Both the position numbers and the translations under genes were made by a program. Below are positions 46,342 through 56,001 of a stretch of DNA of 64,000 bases, one piece after another. The stretch comes from Chitinophaga sp. XS-30 (lineage in GTDB: Bacteria > Bacteroidota > Bacteroidia > Chitinophagales > Chitinophagaceae), in NCBI RefSeq assembly GCF_008086345.1, contig NZ_CP043006.1:5516032-5580031 (forward strand), in the 5' to 3' direction. The notes below the pieces were generated by a model. The model was not told the DNA's origin. It searched no databases and worked only from the letters and a program-made list of their open reading frames with translations. How positions within the stretch are numbered: the first letter of the stretch is position 1; every line of letters begins with the position of its first letter.

Positions 46342-48096
46342 TTACCATCCCGGATTTTGCTTGATGTTACGGTTTACCGCGATCTCTGTTTGCGGGATCG
46401 GGAACAGATAGCTGTTGGCCTTGAAGTAACGCGGGCTTCTCACATTGAATCGCGTTTGGCTGAAAGAACCGTCAGAATTGGACGTAATACGGATCCCCTC
46501 AATAAACTTTCCATCGTAACGGTCCCCGATACGCCAGCGTCTGAGGTCCCAGTAGCGGTGTTCTTCAAATGCCAGCTCTATGAAGCGTTCATTATGGACC
46601 AATTCGCGGGCCTCTTCGGGGCCGGGGTTTGCGGGAAGGCCATAGAAACCATCTGCCCCCGGTTCTATGCCGGCCCTTTTCCTTAATTCAACAAGCTGCA
46701 TTCTTGCCCTCGGCCAGTCTCCCGTTTCAACCGCAGCTTCCGCGAGATTCAGCATGATCTCGGCATACCTCAAAATGGGCGGGCAGCGGAGGGTATTCGC
46801 AGAGCTGGCGGCGCTGAGATTTTCGTCCGCAGCTTTTCTCACATAATAGCCGGTATTCGTACCCGTATTGTTGGAGGCCGGTTTGAGGCCGTCAAGGTTT
46901 GCCCCCTGGTAAGTATAAACGGGTGAGGCAGCATTCGTCCTGTGATCAAAATATAACGCGCCATTGTAGACAACCGTGAAGTAAAAACGGGGATCGCGGT
47001 TGGCATACATATCATTTTCATTATAACCCGAACCAGGTTCGCTGATGACTTTGCCATTTTTCATCGGGAAGGCATCTACCAGTTGCTGCGACGGGTAACG
47101 CAGGAAATTGCCGTTGCGGGAGGGCGGGTTGCAGGCTGCTTCAATGATCTTGTTAGCTCCGACCATTTCCGCAAGAATGTACTCATTGTTCACTCTTTCC
47201 AGAAAGAGCTGGTAGAATCCATTGCCTGGACGTGTGGTATTGTCTGTGTGGAGGGAATACCTGTTCATCTCCATTACATCCTGCGCAGCCTGCAGCGCTT
47301 TGCCCCACCGGCTTTCGTCCGCAGAGGGATATGCGGTGAGCGATATCACTTCCGGGTCTGTAGCGAAGCTGCCGCCATTGAATAATGGGCTGGCTGCAAA
47401 CAGGAGCACGCGGGATTTTAGCGCAAGCGCAGCACCGCGGGTGATTCTTCCATAATTGATGCCGTTGTAATTTAAAGGAAGTGGCAGGGCAATAGCGTCT
47501 AATTCGGAAACAATATAGTCCACACACTCGGCATATGTATTTCTGCCCGCCTCATTCGGCGCATCAAGGGCGAAGACCTCATCCCCCACCAGCACCACTC
47601 CGCCCCAGTATTTTATGAGATTGTGATAGAAGTATGCTCGCAGAAAACGTGCCTCCAGTGCCGTTCTGGCTTTGAGTTGAGGAGAAAGCGGCATATTCGG
47701 CAGGTTTTTCAGATAGATATTCACATGCCGGATGCCGGTATAAAGGTAACTCCATGAGTTATCCGTTTTGGCATAGAAATTTGGCCCGAAGGTTCCGCCG
47801 AATATCTGGTTGGGCACATTATGCGCCCCTGGCCAGCGGGTTTCCGCTTCATCAGTGCATTCACTGAATCCGGCTCCTACCGTATTCACTTCCTTACCTG
47901 CGTTGTTCCCAAACTCCAGGCGGCTGTAAATGCCTGAAAGAAAATCCATGGTACGTGCACTGTCTATAAAAACGGCAGCTTCGTTCAGTTCATTCGTGGA
48001 CTTCGGGTCCAGGAAATCCCTGGCATCCCTGCAACTGAAAATACAGGTCAGCATGCAGGCAGACAGGATGTATAATATCGTAGTGTATTTGTACAT
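46342..48096 (-). CDS. SusD/RagB-family lipoprotein (locus 2, first pair)
   Basis: 584 residues. The frame is open further upstream into susC, but ATG 48096 is right because it starts a lipoprotein signal (TTILYILSACMLTCIFSC) and lies 31 bp after the susC stop. N-terminal SusD domain (RFLRAYFYHNLIKYWGGVVLVGDEVF, ALALKSRVLLFAASPLFNGG) and C-terminal RagB domain (EEHRYWDLRRWRIGD, KANSYLFPIPQTEIAVN, NIKQNPGW). It partners the STN-type SusC upstream. Confidence 0.93.
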   Translation of the reverse strand: MYKYTTILYILSACMLTCIFSCRDARDFLDPKSTNELNEAAVFIDSARTMDFLSGIYSRLEFGNNAGKEVNTVGAGFSECTDEAETRWPGAHNVPNQIFGGTFGPNFYAKTDNSWSYLYTGIRHVNIYLKNLPNMPLSPQLKARTALEARFLRAYFYHNLIKYWGGVVLVGDEVFALDAPNEAGRNTYAECVDYIVSELDAIALPLPLNYNGINYGRITRGAALALKSRVLLFAASPLFNGGSFATDPEVISLTAYPSADESRWGKALQAAQDVMEMNRYSLHTDNTTRPGNGFYQLFLERVNNEYILAEMVGANKIIEAACNPPSRNGNFLRYPSQQLVDAFPMKNGKVISEPGSGYNENDMYANRDPRFYFTVVYNGALYFDHRTNAASPVYTYQGANLDGLKPASNNTGTNTGYYVRKAADENLSAASSANTLRCPPILRYAEIMLNLAEAAVETGDWPRARMQLVELRKRAGIEPGADGFYGLPANPGPEEARELVHNERFIELAFEEHRYWDLRRWRIGDRYDGKFIEGIRITSNSDGSFSQTRFNVRSPRYFKANSYLFPIPQTEIAVNRNIKQNPGW

Positions 48097-48127
48097 AGCT
48101 GGTTGATAATTTAGATGAAGACTGATA

Positions 48128-51100
48128 TCAAAGGCTGATGCTGACGCCTGCATTGAATATCCTGGTAACGGGATATACATAGGTGCCGATATTGGCGGCA
48201 ACTTCCGGATCGTACTGGTATTTATTGAAAAAACTGGACCAGGTGAAGAGATTGTAACCGTTCGCAAACAGTCTTAACGAAGACAGTTTTAACCGCTGTG
48301 CGATGTGAGACGGGAAAGTGTACCCCATTTCCACCGAGCGAAGGCGGATGTAGTCTGTGCTTTGCGTCCAGAAGGTAGACAGGTTGCCGTTCGGATTCAT
48401 ATAGGTACCCACAAAATTGGATGTCAATGCGGGGAATTCTGCCGTAGCAGCGGTTTCCGGTGTCCATCGTTTCAGATGTAACGGCTGCAGCGCTGCTTTG
48501 AAAGGTACAGCCATGTCAAAACTGGTATGTGAATCTGCTCCGAGATTAGACTGGAAGAGCGCAGCAATATTGAACCCTTTATAATTGGCTCCGAGCGTAA
48601 TGCCCAACACGGTGTTTGGAAGATTGGGCCGGCCGGTATAGGCCATATCGTCTACATTGATAATTCCGTCCCCGTTCAGATCTTTATACCTGAGGAAGCC
48701 TTCACGTACGGTCCCCGCAGGTTTGGGCACATCCGGCTTATTAAGGTCGTCCGCAGAATAGAACGCCCCTTCCCAAATGTACTGGCGGTTGGTGCCAATG
48801 GGCATTCCAGTACGGTCTTGCCAGGGATAGAGTGCCGGTGGGTCATCACGGAAAATCACCTTGTTTTTCGCAAAGGTCATCATACCGCCGATGTTGTATC
48901 CAACTTTTCCTATCGTGCCATTGTGCCGGATATTCAGCTCGTATCCCGCGTTCTCCACTTCCCCGAGGTTCACATAAGGAAGTGTGGCTGTTTGCACACC
49001 GAAGGAACGGGGAATGGTCTGCCGCCTTGTAAGGATATCATAGCGGTAATTGTGAAAGTAATCTGCGGTAACATTGAGCTTGTTATTGAACAAAGCCAGA
49101 TCAATCCCGAAATTCCACTTCCTTTCGGTCTCCCAACTTACATCATCATTCCCCTGATCGCTTTCAATAATAGCCGTGACGGCATTCGGTGTTTCTCCGA
49201 ATGCATATCCACCACTCCGCACATATCTCTCTTCAAAAAAATACTGGTTAACACTTCCAATGTTGTCATTACCCACAATGCCCACAGAACCGCGAAACTT
49301 CAATTGCTGTACAAAAGGCAGTTTATCTTTGAAAAAGTTTTCGTTGTGTGCATTCCATGCCAATGCAAAAGCGGGGAAAAGATTAAAGCGCTTCTGTGTA
49401 ACAAAACGGTCTGAGCCGTTGTATGCGCCAGAAGCACTGAACACATAACGTTCCTTGTAATTGTAACCGAAACGATAGGTGTACCCCCGGAAATTAAAAG
49501 GCAACGCTGCTCCCTCGAAATAACTTGTCTGGTTGTAGAGCAACAGCACATTAACGTTATGTCCGCCACCATAATTACCGTTGTAATTTACGCTTGCCTG
49601 CAGGTTGAGCCGGTGGTTGGGCGTTCCGCCGTTGTATCCCAGCGTATAAGGCGCAACACGGTAGATATTGACATCACGCGGTGTGTAGGAGCCGTCCTCC
49701 GGATTGTAATAATAAGCTGGAATACCGCTACGGGTCTGGGAGCGCGTAGCTGTATTCGCATAGGAATAAGTGGCCATTCCCTTGACAGACAGCCCTTTCA
49801 GCATCGAACTCAACTGCTGTTCCGCAGTAAAGCCTGCATTCATGAAATTGTTGTAGTCACGGGAGTACCCTCCCAGCGACATCAGCCCTGCAATATTGTT
49901 GAATTTGTCCCTTGGCTGGTACAAGGCCGCGTCCGGATACCCGAAACTGCCATCCGGATTATAAACCGGGTAGCCGTAAGACCGGGTAAAATCATACTGA
50001 AATACCTGGAATGCGACACTGGGTGAAGGTTGATTGGTTTCTGCAAAAGTGCCGGTCAGATCAAGTTTTACTTTCAGCGATCTGGTTACATCAATATCCA
50101 GGTTGGAGCGGAACTTGTAGCGATGGAGGTAGTAGTTATTATTGACCTTGCTGCTATTCGGCTCCGGTTCCCTGCCTTTATAGGGAATGTCTTTCAGCAG
50201 GCCGCCCTGGTTCAGGTATCCCATGGACAGGAAATAGCGTACCCGGTTACTGCCGCCTGAAAAATTCAGATTTGTCTGGGTCATGGGCGCCAGGTCCCGG
50301 TAAATAGTTTTGTACCAATCCACATCCGGATGCCCGTACGGGTCCGCGCCGGTGCGATACAATTCCAGGTCCTCATCGTCAAACAAACGAGCCAGGCCAT
50401 CGTTTACCAGGGCCTCATTAGTGAGCACGGCTGCATCGTAAGCGCCCAAGGTCCGCAATGTTCTTACCGGCACCTGTACTCCCGCTTCCGAGCGGATCTC
50501 TATGGAAGGTTTCCCCGTCCTGCCGCGTTTTGTAGTAACCAGTATCACACCGTTCGCTCCTTTTACGCCATAGATGGCCGTAGCTTCCGCATCTTTCAGG
50601 ATGGAGATAGACGATACTTCATCCACATTGATAAACTGGAATTGTCCAAGATTATATTCCACATCATCTACCAATATCAGCGGGGATACGCCACCGTTGT
50701 AGGTAGCTACACCCCGAATGGTCATTTCGGCGGCATCGCCTCCCGGTTGGCCGCTGCGCTGCTGTGAAAAATAGCCGCTTACTTTGCCTGTGAGCAGATT
50801 CTGCAAGCTGGCGCCCGGTGTCTCCCGGATGGTTTTCTGATCAACCGTACTGATGGCAGCGGTGACGAGCGATTTCTTCTGGGTACCGTATCCGACTACG
50901 ACCACTTCATCAAGCCCCTCGCTCTGCTCCCGCAATACTACATTCCATGCAGAACGCCCGTCCAGCCGTACCTCCAGCGTGGAATACCCGATATAGTTGA
51001 ACATGAGCGTGTCCGCTTTTTCCGGAACGTTAAGCGTGAAATTCCCATTCTCATCCGTTGTGGTACCAAGCGCAGTGCCTTTTATCCTTACAGTCACGCC

Positions 51101-51553
51101 GGGCAGCGTTTCACCTCTGGAATTAACGACCCTGCCTTTTATGATTTTCTGCTGGGGTGGCCCCGGTTCCTCAAGCAGTGGCGGCGGCTGCAACCTGACG
51201 GTGATAAGTATGATCCTGTTTTCCAGCCGGTAGCTAAGCGGCTGGCCTTGCAGCGCAGCTTTCAGCGCTTGTTCCAAACTGGCGTTTTGCATGCGCAGTG
51301 TCACCGGATAGGTTCCTTCCAGCATTTCGGTACTGTAAAGCACCTGATAACCCGTCTGCTTCCTGATCTCGGAAAATACCTTGCGTAAAGAAGCATTTTC
51401 AAGATCAAGGCTGATTTGCTGGAGATAAGCTGCACTTGAGATCTGTACAAGAAAAATGGTGAGCAACATCGCTATCAGCTTCATAACCCGGAAGATTTTA
51501 GTTAGATTCTGGTAGGGGAACAGGATTCCCTTGCATCGAATGATGAAATTCAT
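48128..51553 (-). CDS. SusC/RagA TonB-linked transporter with STN domain (locus 2, first pair)
   Basis: About 1,141 residues. Signal segment (LIAMLLTIFLVQISSAAYLQQ), STN domain (ISLDLENASLRKVFSEIRKQTGYQVLYS, VTLRMQNASLEQALKAALQGQPLSY), carboxypeptidase-like domain (IKGRVVNSRGETLPGVTVRIKG), the signature LDEVVVVGYGTQKKSL, the plug (LILVDDVEYNLGQFQFINVDEV, ILKDAEATAIYGVKGANGV) and the barrel ending NAGVSISL. ATG 51553 is preferred to the upstream TTG; its CAAATGT-ATG context matches the locus-1 SusC. The STN domain links it to the FecR upstream. Confidence 0.94.
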   Translation of the reverse strand: MNFIIRCKGILFPYQNLTKIFRVMKLIAMLLTIFLVQISSAAYLQQISLDLENASLRKVFSEIRKQTGYQVLYSTEMLEGTYPVTLRMQNASLEQALKAALQGQPLSYRLENRIILITVRLQPPPLLEEPGPPQQKIIKGRVVNSRGETLPGVTVRIKGTALGTTTDENGNFTLNVPEKADTLMFNYIGYSTLEVRLDGRSAWNVVLREQSEGLDEVVVVGYGTQKKSLVTAAISTVDQKTIRETPGASLQNLLTGKVSGYFSQQRSGQPGGDAAEMTIRGVATYNGGVSPLILVDDVEYNLGQFQFINVDEVSSISILKDAEATAIYGVKGANGVILVTTKRGRTGKPSIEIRSEAGVQVPVRTLRTLGAYDAAVLTNEALVNDGLARLFDDEDLELYRTGADPYGHPDVDWYKTIYRDLAPMTQTNLNFSGGSNRVRYFLSMGYLNQGGLLKDIPYKGREPEPNSSKVNNNYYLHRYKFRSNLDIDVTRSLKVKLDLTGTFAETNQPSPSVAFQVFQYDFTRSYGYPVYNPDGSFGYPDAALYQPRDKFNNIAGLMSLGGYSRDYNNFMNAGFTAEQQLSSMLKGLSVKGMATYSYANTATRSQTRSGIPAYYYNPEDGSYTPRDVNIYRVAPYTLGYNGGTPNHRLNLQASVNYNGNYGGGHNVNVLLLYNQTSYFEGAALPFNFRGYTYRFGYNYKERYVFSASGAYNGSDRFVTQKRFNLFPAFALAWNAHNENFFKDKLPFVQQLKFRGSVGIVGNDNIGSVNQYFFEERYVRSGGYAFGETPNAVTAIIESDQGNDDVSWETERKWNFGIDLALFNNKLNVTADYFHNYRYDILTRRQTIPRSFGVQTATLPYVNLGEVENAGYELNIRHNGTIGKVGYNIGGMMTFAKNKVIFRDDPPALYPWQDRTGMPIGTNRQYIWEGAFYSADDLNKPDVPKPAGTVREGFLRYKDLNGDGIINVDDMAYTGRPNLPNTVLGITLGANYKGFNIAALFQSNLGADSHTSFDMAVPFKAALQPLHLKRWTPETAATAEFPALTSNFVGTYMNPNGNLSTFWTQSTDYIRLRSVEMGYTFPSHIAQRLKLSSLRLFANGYNLFTWSSFFNKYQYDPEVAANIGTYVYPVTRIFNAGVSISL

Positions 51554-51628
51554 ACATTTGCACAATTAGGTTAAGGAAATAAGTTATCCGAACGGCCTGT
51601 TTTGATAACCGAAAAATTGACCTGTAGA

Positions 51629-51654
51629 ACCGGTTACGTGGCTGCGTAACCGGT
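51629..51654 (-). promoter_or_regulatory. Stem-loop in the fecR-susC spacer (locus 2)
   Basis: Perfect 10-bp stem ACCGGTTACG/CGTAACCGGT with a 6-nt loop, preceded on the minus strand by seven A and not followed by T. It corresponds in position and layout to the hairpin at 5329-5363. Confidence 0.6.
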
Positions 51655-51687
51655 CATTTTTTTGGTTGAATGAGATTTGCTTGTTTT

Positions 51688-52815
51688 TCAGTGTTTTATT
51701 GTAATTGTATTATTCACCAGGTGGAATTTTATGTTGCCTGTTTCCTCCAGCATTTTCAGTACATCGGAAAGTTGCATGGAACGCGGGATACCTCCGTTAT
51801 AGCGGATACGCGGAATGTCTTTTTCAATTACCTCTACATCGTACCAGCGGGATAATTGTTTCATAATATCAGGTAAATAGGTATCGTTAAACAAAAAATT
51901 GCCATGCTTCCAGGCCATGACCTGCTCAATATCTGCTTTGGTTTTGTATATGGAGCCGGAGCGCATGTTCAGCTGCGATTGCTCACCCGGCATCAGTTTA
52001 TTACTGTTCTTCTCTCCATGCACCAGTACGCTCCCTTCCAGCAAGGTCGTTCGCACCAGGCCGTCGTCAGCGTAAGCATTAATATTAAAATGCGTACCCA
52101 GTACCTGTATCGTTTGTCCGGATGATTTCACAAGAAAAGGATGGGCCTTGTTTTCCGCCACTTCAAAATACCCTTCACCTGTCAGTTCTACTTTTCTTTC
52201 AAGTCCGTCAAAAAAGGTGGGGAATCTTAGCGAAGAAGCGGAGTTGAGCCAGACCTTTGTGCCGTCCGGCAAACGTATCTGGAACTGCCCTCCTCTTGGT
52301 GTAGTGATCGTATTAAATACGATCGCCGGTATATCTTTTCCCGTGGCGGGCGGCGCTGACTCATACACGATCTCGTTACCGGCAGACTTTCTGATGCGGG
52401 CACCTCCCTGCAAAGCAAGGTTGCCCGCTGCCGCATCATCCAGCGCAATCTTCCGTCCGCCACCAAGCGTCAATACAGCCCGGTTGCTCCCTGGTGCTTT
52501 GTCTTCAGCCAAGGCTGCGACCTGTGAAGAATGGTCGCCTTTATTGCCGGTGAACAATAACCAGGTCAACGCAATGCCTGTGAGCAATGCTGCGGCGGCC
52601 ATCGAAGCCAGTACCAACCGTCTCCTCCGGCGACGCAGGAAAAGCCGGTCATTAATCCTCCGCTTGATTTCCCTGCCGGTATTCTCCTGTACCATTTTTA
52701 TCTCTGCTTTTGCCGCAATCGCGTCAAGATATGCGTTATACCATGCGATTTCCTCATCGGAAGCCGTACCATCGCTAATTCTGCCAGCCAGTTTAATAAA
52801 ATCCGAGTCGTTCAT
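51688..52815 (-). CDS. FecR-family anti-sigma factor (locus 2)
   Basis: 375 residues. Cytoplasmic N-terminus (MNDSDFIKLAGRISDGTASDEEIAWYNAYLD, quoted in part) with a basic cluster RRRRRR before the membrane helix (about residues 66-88), FecR domain (TTPRGGQFQIRLPDGTKVWLNSASSLRFP, GEGYFEVAENKAHPFLVKSSG, IQVLGTHFNINAYADDG) and C-terminal DUF4974-like domain (WKHGNFLFNDTYLPDIMKQLSRWYDVEV). It relays the SusC STN signal to the sigma factor encoded 64 bp upstream. It has no internal repeat, unlike the locus-1 FecR. Confidence 0.95.
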   Translation of the reverse strand: MNDSDFIKLAGRISDGTASDEEIAWYNAYLDAIAAKAEIKMVQENTGREIKRRINDRLFLRRRRRRLVLASMAAAALLTGIALTWLLFTGNKGDHSSQVAALAEDKAPGSNRAVLTLGGGRKIALDDAAAGNLALQGGARIRKSAGNEIVYESAPPATGKDIPAIVFNTITTPRGGQFQIRLPDGTKVWLNSASSLRFPTFFDGLERKVELTGEGYFEVAENKAHPFLVKSSGQTIQVLGTHFNINAYADDGLVRTTLLEGSVLVHGEKNSNKLMPGEQSQLNMRSGSIYKTKADIEQVMAWKHGNFLFNDTYLPDIMKQLSRWYDVEVIEKDIPRIRYNGGIPRSMQLSDVLKMLEETGNIKFHLVNNTITIKH

Positions 52816-52879
52816 GTACCAGGTGTGTACATATAAGGCACTTAAAAAAGAAGATACCCCCTATGCCTTATAAAAAAAT

Positions 52880-53446
52880 TCAGAAAAAGATCAGCAGGGA
52901 AGAGAGGTTGCCAAGTTTCATCCGGAGGCGTTTCAGGGCGGTAGTGATCTGATTTTCCACTGTTTTTTCAGAAATGCCGAGCTTTTGCGCAATTTGCCGG
53001 TTAGAAAGGTATTCGTTCCTGCTTAACAGAAAAATTTCTTTGCAACGTCCGGGCAGGCCTTCTGTAAAATGGATGACGAGTGCTTTCAGTTCTTTCAGTT
53101 CAACAGACAACTCGCCCTCGGCTGGAACTGGTGAGGGTACTGTCACTTGTCCGTAAAAAGCTCTTTGCTGGTTCAGACGGCGAATGTAGTTCGACACTTT
53201 GTATTTAACAGCCATCGTAAGATAGCCGCGCACAGAGGTTAGCACAAGGTGTTCGTGATGTTCCCATAGCCAGACAAATATGTCCTGCAGAATATCCATG
53301 CAGGCGTTTTCATCGCGCAATATGTAATAAGCAGTCTGGTAAAGGGCTTTCCAATGGCGGTTATACAATTCATCGAAAGCGCGGTTATCGCCGGCCTTCA
53401 ACAAGTCCAGCAATACAGTATCAGCATATGTGGAATACTCCGTCAT
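52880..53446 (-). CDS. ECF RNA polymerase sigma factor, FecI type (locus 2)
   Basis: 188 residues. Region 2 (FDELYNRHWKALYQTAYYILRD, DILQDIFVWLWEHHE, RGYLTMAVKYKVSNYIRRL) and region 4 with helix-turn-helix (GRCKEIFLLSRNEYLSNRQIAQKLGISEKTVENQITTALKRLR, in part) are clear. It heads the six-gene FecR-susCDCD-sulfatase transcript. Promoter TTG, 18 nt, TATCTTTA at 53476-53504, overlapping the T-tail of the glpF terminator. Confidence 0.95.
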   Translation of the reverse strand: MTEYSTYADTVLLDLLKAGDNRAFDELYNRHWKALYQTAYYILRDENACMDILQDIFVWLWEHHEHLVLTSVRGYLTMAVKYKVSNYIRRLNQQRAFYGQVTVPSPVPAEGELSVELKELKALVIHFTEGLPGRCKEIFLLSRNEYLSNRQIAQKLGISEKTVENQITTALKRLRMKLGNLSSLLIFF

Positions 53447-53475
53447 TCATTAACCGTGGAAGGGGCAGTTGAAGA

Positions 53476-53504
53476 TAAAGATAGTCAAAAAATAAAAAAG
53501 GCAA
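53476..53504 (-). promoter_or_regulatory. Promoter of the locus-2 sigma gene
   Basis: Minus strand: TTG (53502-53504), 18-nt spacer, TATCTTTA (53476-53483). Like the locus-1 sigma promoter, the last position is A in place of G. Confidence 0.5.
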
Positions 53505-53529
53505 TCTCCTCATACCAGAGACTGCCTTT
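53487..53529 (-). terminator. Rho-independent terminator of glpK-glpF
   Basis: Twelve-pair stem AAAGGCAGTCTC / GAGATTGCCTTT (one G-T pair) followed by TTTATTTTTT on the minus strand. Confidence 0.9.
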
Positions 53530-53549
53530 ATACTTATCAACAAACGTAC

Positions 53550-54257
53550 TTACTTTAATGCCAGGTGCAAAGCGGCCGCCAGCAAAGCGCCGATTATCGG
53601 CCCCACTATGGGTATCCAGGCATATCCCCAGTCGCTGTCCCTTTTCCCTTTGATGGGCAATATAAAATGGGCAATACGGGGGCCGAGGTCACGGGCGGGG
53701 TTGATGGCGTAACCGGTAGGCCCACCCAGGGAAAGCCCGATGGCCAGTACCAGCAAGGCTACAGGCAGTGCATCCACTGCACCCAGACCTACTTCTGCCT
53801 TGGCAATATAAAACACGCCGAAGATCAGCACAAACGTACCGATGATCTCCGTCAACAGGTTGGGTATTGTGCTGCGGATAGCCGGGCCGGTGCAGAATAT
53901 AGCCAGTTTGCCATCGGGATCGTCCGTGGCATCGAAATGCTGTTTGTAGGCGACCCATACCAGGCACGCGCCCAGGAAAGCGCCCAGCATCTGCGCCGAG
54001 ATGTATGTGGGCACCTGCGCCCATTCAATACTGCCGGCAGTAGCCAGTGCAATGGTCACCGCGGAATTCAGGTGAGCGCCGCTGTAAGCGCCTACGGCAA
54101 ATACGCCGACAAATACGGCCATGGCCCAGCCCATGGTGATCACGATCCATCCGCCGTTCTGCCCTTTGCTTTTATTCAATATACAGTTGGCCACAACGCC
54201 ATCCCCAAGAAGGACGAGCAATGCGGTACCGATCATTTCTGCCAGGAATGTGGACAT
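53550..54257 (-). CDS. glpF: Glycerol uptake facilitator (aquaglyceroporin, MIP family)
   Basis: 235 residues, six membrane helices and two half-helices. The second pore motif is canonical for glycerol channels (GYAINPARDLGPR, with the Asp after NPAR). The first reads SGAHLNSAVTIAL, so the usual NPA is NSA. GWAMAVFVGVFAVGAYSGAHLN and the helix-7 region otherwise match GlpF. It lets glycerol diffuse in for trapping by GlpK, encoded 34 bp upstream in the same operon. The single Pro-to-Ser change may alter selectivity or may be neutral. Confidence 0.94.
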   Translation of the reverse strand: MSTFLAEMIGTALLVLLGDGVVANCILNKSKGQNGGWIVITMGWAMAVFVGVFAVGAYSGAHLNSAVTIALATAGSIEWAQVPTYISAQMLGAFLGACLVWVAYKQHFDATDDPDGKLAIFCTGPAIRSTIPNLLTEIIGTFVLIFGVFYIAKAEVGLGAVDALPVALLVLAIGLSLGGPTGYAINPARDLGPRIAHFILPIKGKRDSDWGYAWIPIVGPIIGALLAAALHLALK

Positions 54258-54291
54258 CTTTATATCAGTTTTTTAGTAGCGTGTAGATGGA

Positions 54292-55788
54292 TTATTGTTC
54301 GGCCCAGACTTTGGCAGCGCGGATGGCGCGTTCCCAGCCTTTTGTGAGTTGCTCCCGTTTGGAGGTTTCCATTTCCGGTGCGAAACGCGCATCCTCCTTC
54401 CACTGGCTGCGGATGGTCTCAATGCTGTCCCAGAACCCGGTGGCCAGGCCGGCGAGGTAAGCCGCGCCAAGAGCGGTCGTTTCCGTCACCTTCGGGCGTA
54501 CCACGTTGGTTTCCATAATATCTGCCTGGAACTGCATCAGCAGGTTGTTGGCCGTTGCCCCGCCATCTACGCGAAGTTCCGCGATCTTCATCCCGGCATC
54601 GGCTTCCATCGCTTTTAAAACATCCATGGTCTGATAAGCGATGCTGTCCAGCGCTGCACGGGCTATGTGAGCATCCTTTGTGCCCCGTGTCATCCCAACA
54701 ATGGTGCCCCGCGCATACTGGTTCCAATGCGGCGCTCCAAGGCCGGCAAAGGCAGGCACCAGGTACACCCCGTCCGTATCTTTGACTGACAGCGCCAATG
54801 CTTCCACATCAGCGGAATGGCGGATAATGCCCAGACCGTCCCGCAGCCATTGCACTACGGCGCCGCCGATGAAAATGCTGCCTTCAAGCGCGTATTGGGT
54901 TTTACCATCGATGCGCCAGGCGATAGTCGTCAGCAGATTGTTGCCGGACTCAATGGCTTTATCACCGGTATTCAGCATCATAAAGCAACCGGTACCATAG
55001 GTGTTTTTTACCATGCCCGGCTCAATGCACATCTGGCCGAACAATGCTGCCTGCTGATCCCCGGCAATGCCCGCAATGGGAATCTCATAAGGGGTAAGCG
55101 TAGCTTCCGTATGGCCATATATCTCGCTGGATGCGCGTACTTCCGGCAGCATGCTGGCCGGAATGCCCATCAGTTCAAGGAGGCTTTCGTCCCATTGCTG
55201 GGTATGAATATTATACAACATGGTACGGGAGGCATTGCTCACATCGGTGATATGCAATTTCCCTTTGGTAAAGTTCCAGATGAGCCAGGTGTCTACCGTG
55301 CCGAATGCCAGTTCCCCGGCTTCAGCGCGCTGGCGGGCGCCTTCCACATTATCGAGTATCCATTTCACTTTGGTGCCGGAAAAATAAGCATCCAGTATCA
55401 GCCCGGTACGGGAACGGATGTCCTCCGCCAGCCCCCGGTTGCGCAGTTCGTCACAGAAGGCAGCCGTACGCCTGTCCTGCCACACGATAGCATTATATAA
55501 AGGTTTGCCTGTTTTACGGTCCCATACAATAGTGGTTTCCCGCTGGTTGGTAATGCCGATGGCCGCGATATTGTCCCCGCTGGTACCGGCTTTTACGATC
55601 ACTTCGGCGGCAACGCCTGCCTGGGTGGACCAGATCTCGTTGGGATCATGCTCTACCCATCCCGGTTCAGGGAAGATCTGTCTGAACTCCTTCTGGGCTA
55701 CGGCTACAATGTTTCCTTCCTTGTCAAAAATGATCGCCCGGGAGCTGGTGGTTCCCTGGTCCAGGGCCATAATGAATTGTGCTTCCAT
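54292..55788 (-). CDS. glpK: Glycerol kinase
   Basis: 498 residues; ATP-dependent phosphorylation of glycerol to glycerol 3-phosphate. FGGY-kinase motifs are all present: [78 protein letters not shown] and [19 protein letters not shown]. Length is standard. It is first in the glpK-glpF operon; I found no convincing consensus promoter in the 150-bp AT-rich gap upstream. Confidence 0.98.
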   Translation of the reverse strand: MEAQFIMALDQGTTSSRAIIFDKEGNIVAVAQKEFRQIFPEPGWVEHDPNEIWSTQAGVAAEVIVKAGTSGDNIAAIGITNQRETTIVWDRKTGKPLYNAIVWQDRRTAAFCDELRNRGLAEDIRSRTGLILDAYFSGTKVKWILDNVEGARQRAEAGELAFGTVDTWLIWNFTKGKLHITDVSNASRTMLYNIHTQQWDESLLELMGIPASMLPEVRASSEIYGHTEATLTPYEIPIAGIAGDQQAALFGQMCIEPGMVKNTYGTGCFMMLNTGDKAIESGNNLLTTIAWRIDGKTQYALEGSIFIGGAVVQWLRDGLGIIRHSADVEALALSVKDTDGVYLVPAFAGLGAPHWNQYARGTIVGMTRGTKDAHIARAALDSIAYQTMDVLKAMEADAGMKIAELRVDGGATANNLLMQFQADIMETNVVRPKVTETTALGAAYLAGLATGFWDSIETIRSQWKEDARFAPEMETSKREQLTKGWERAIRAAKVWAEQ

Positions 55789-55937
55789 TCGTACTTATAT
55801 TGTTTAACGTGGTACCTAGGTTTACGAGGTAGTAAGATAGGGAAGAAAATGTAAAAAATAAAAAATTAAAAGTAAAAAAGAAATGCGGAACGGGCGTCAA
55901 TGGTGGAAAAAATACCGTGGCCACGGGGGCACGGCAC

Positions 55938-55979
55938 TATAAAAAGAGGGCTGCCCCGGTCTTTTGGTGCAGCCCTCTT
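55938..55979 (-). terminator. Rho-independent terminator of the transaldolase-like gene
   Basis: Perfect 11-bp stem AAGAGGGCTGC / GCAGCCCTCTT with a 14-nt loop, then TTTAT on the minus strand. Confidence 0.9.
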
Positions 55980-56001
55980 ATATCTTTTCCTGTTGTTTCG
56001 T

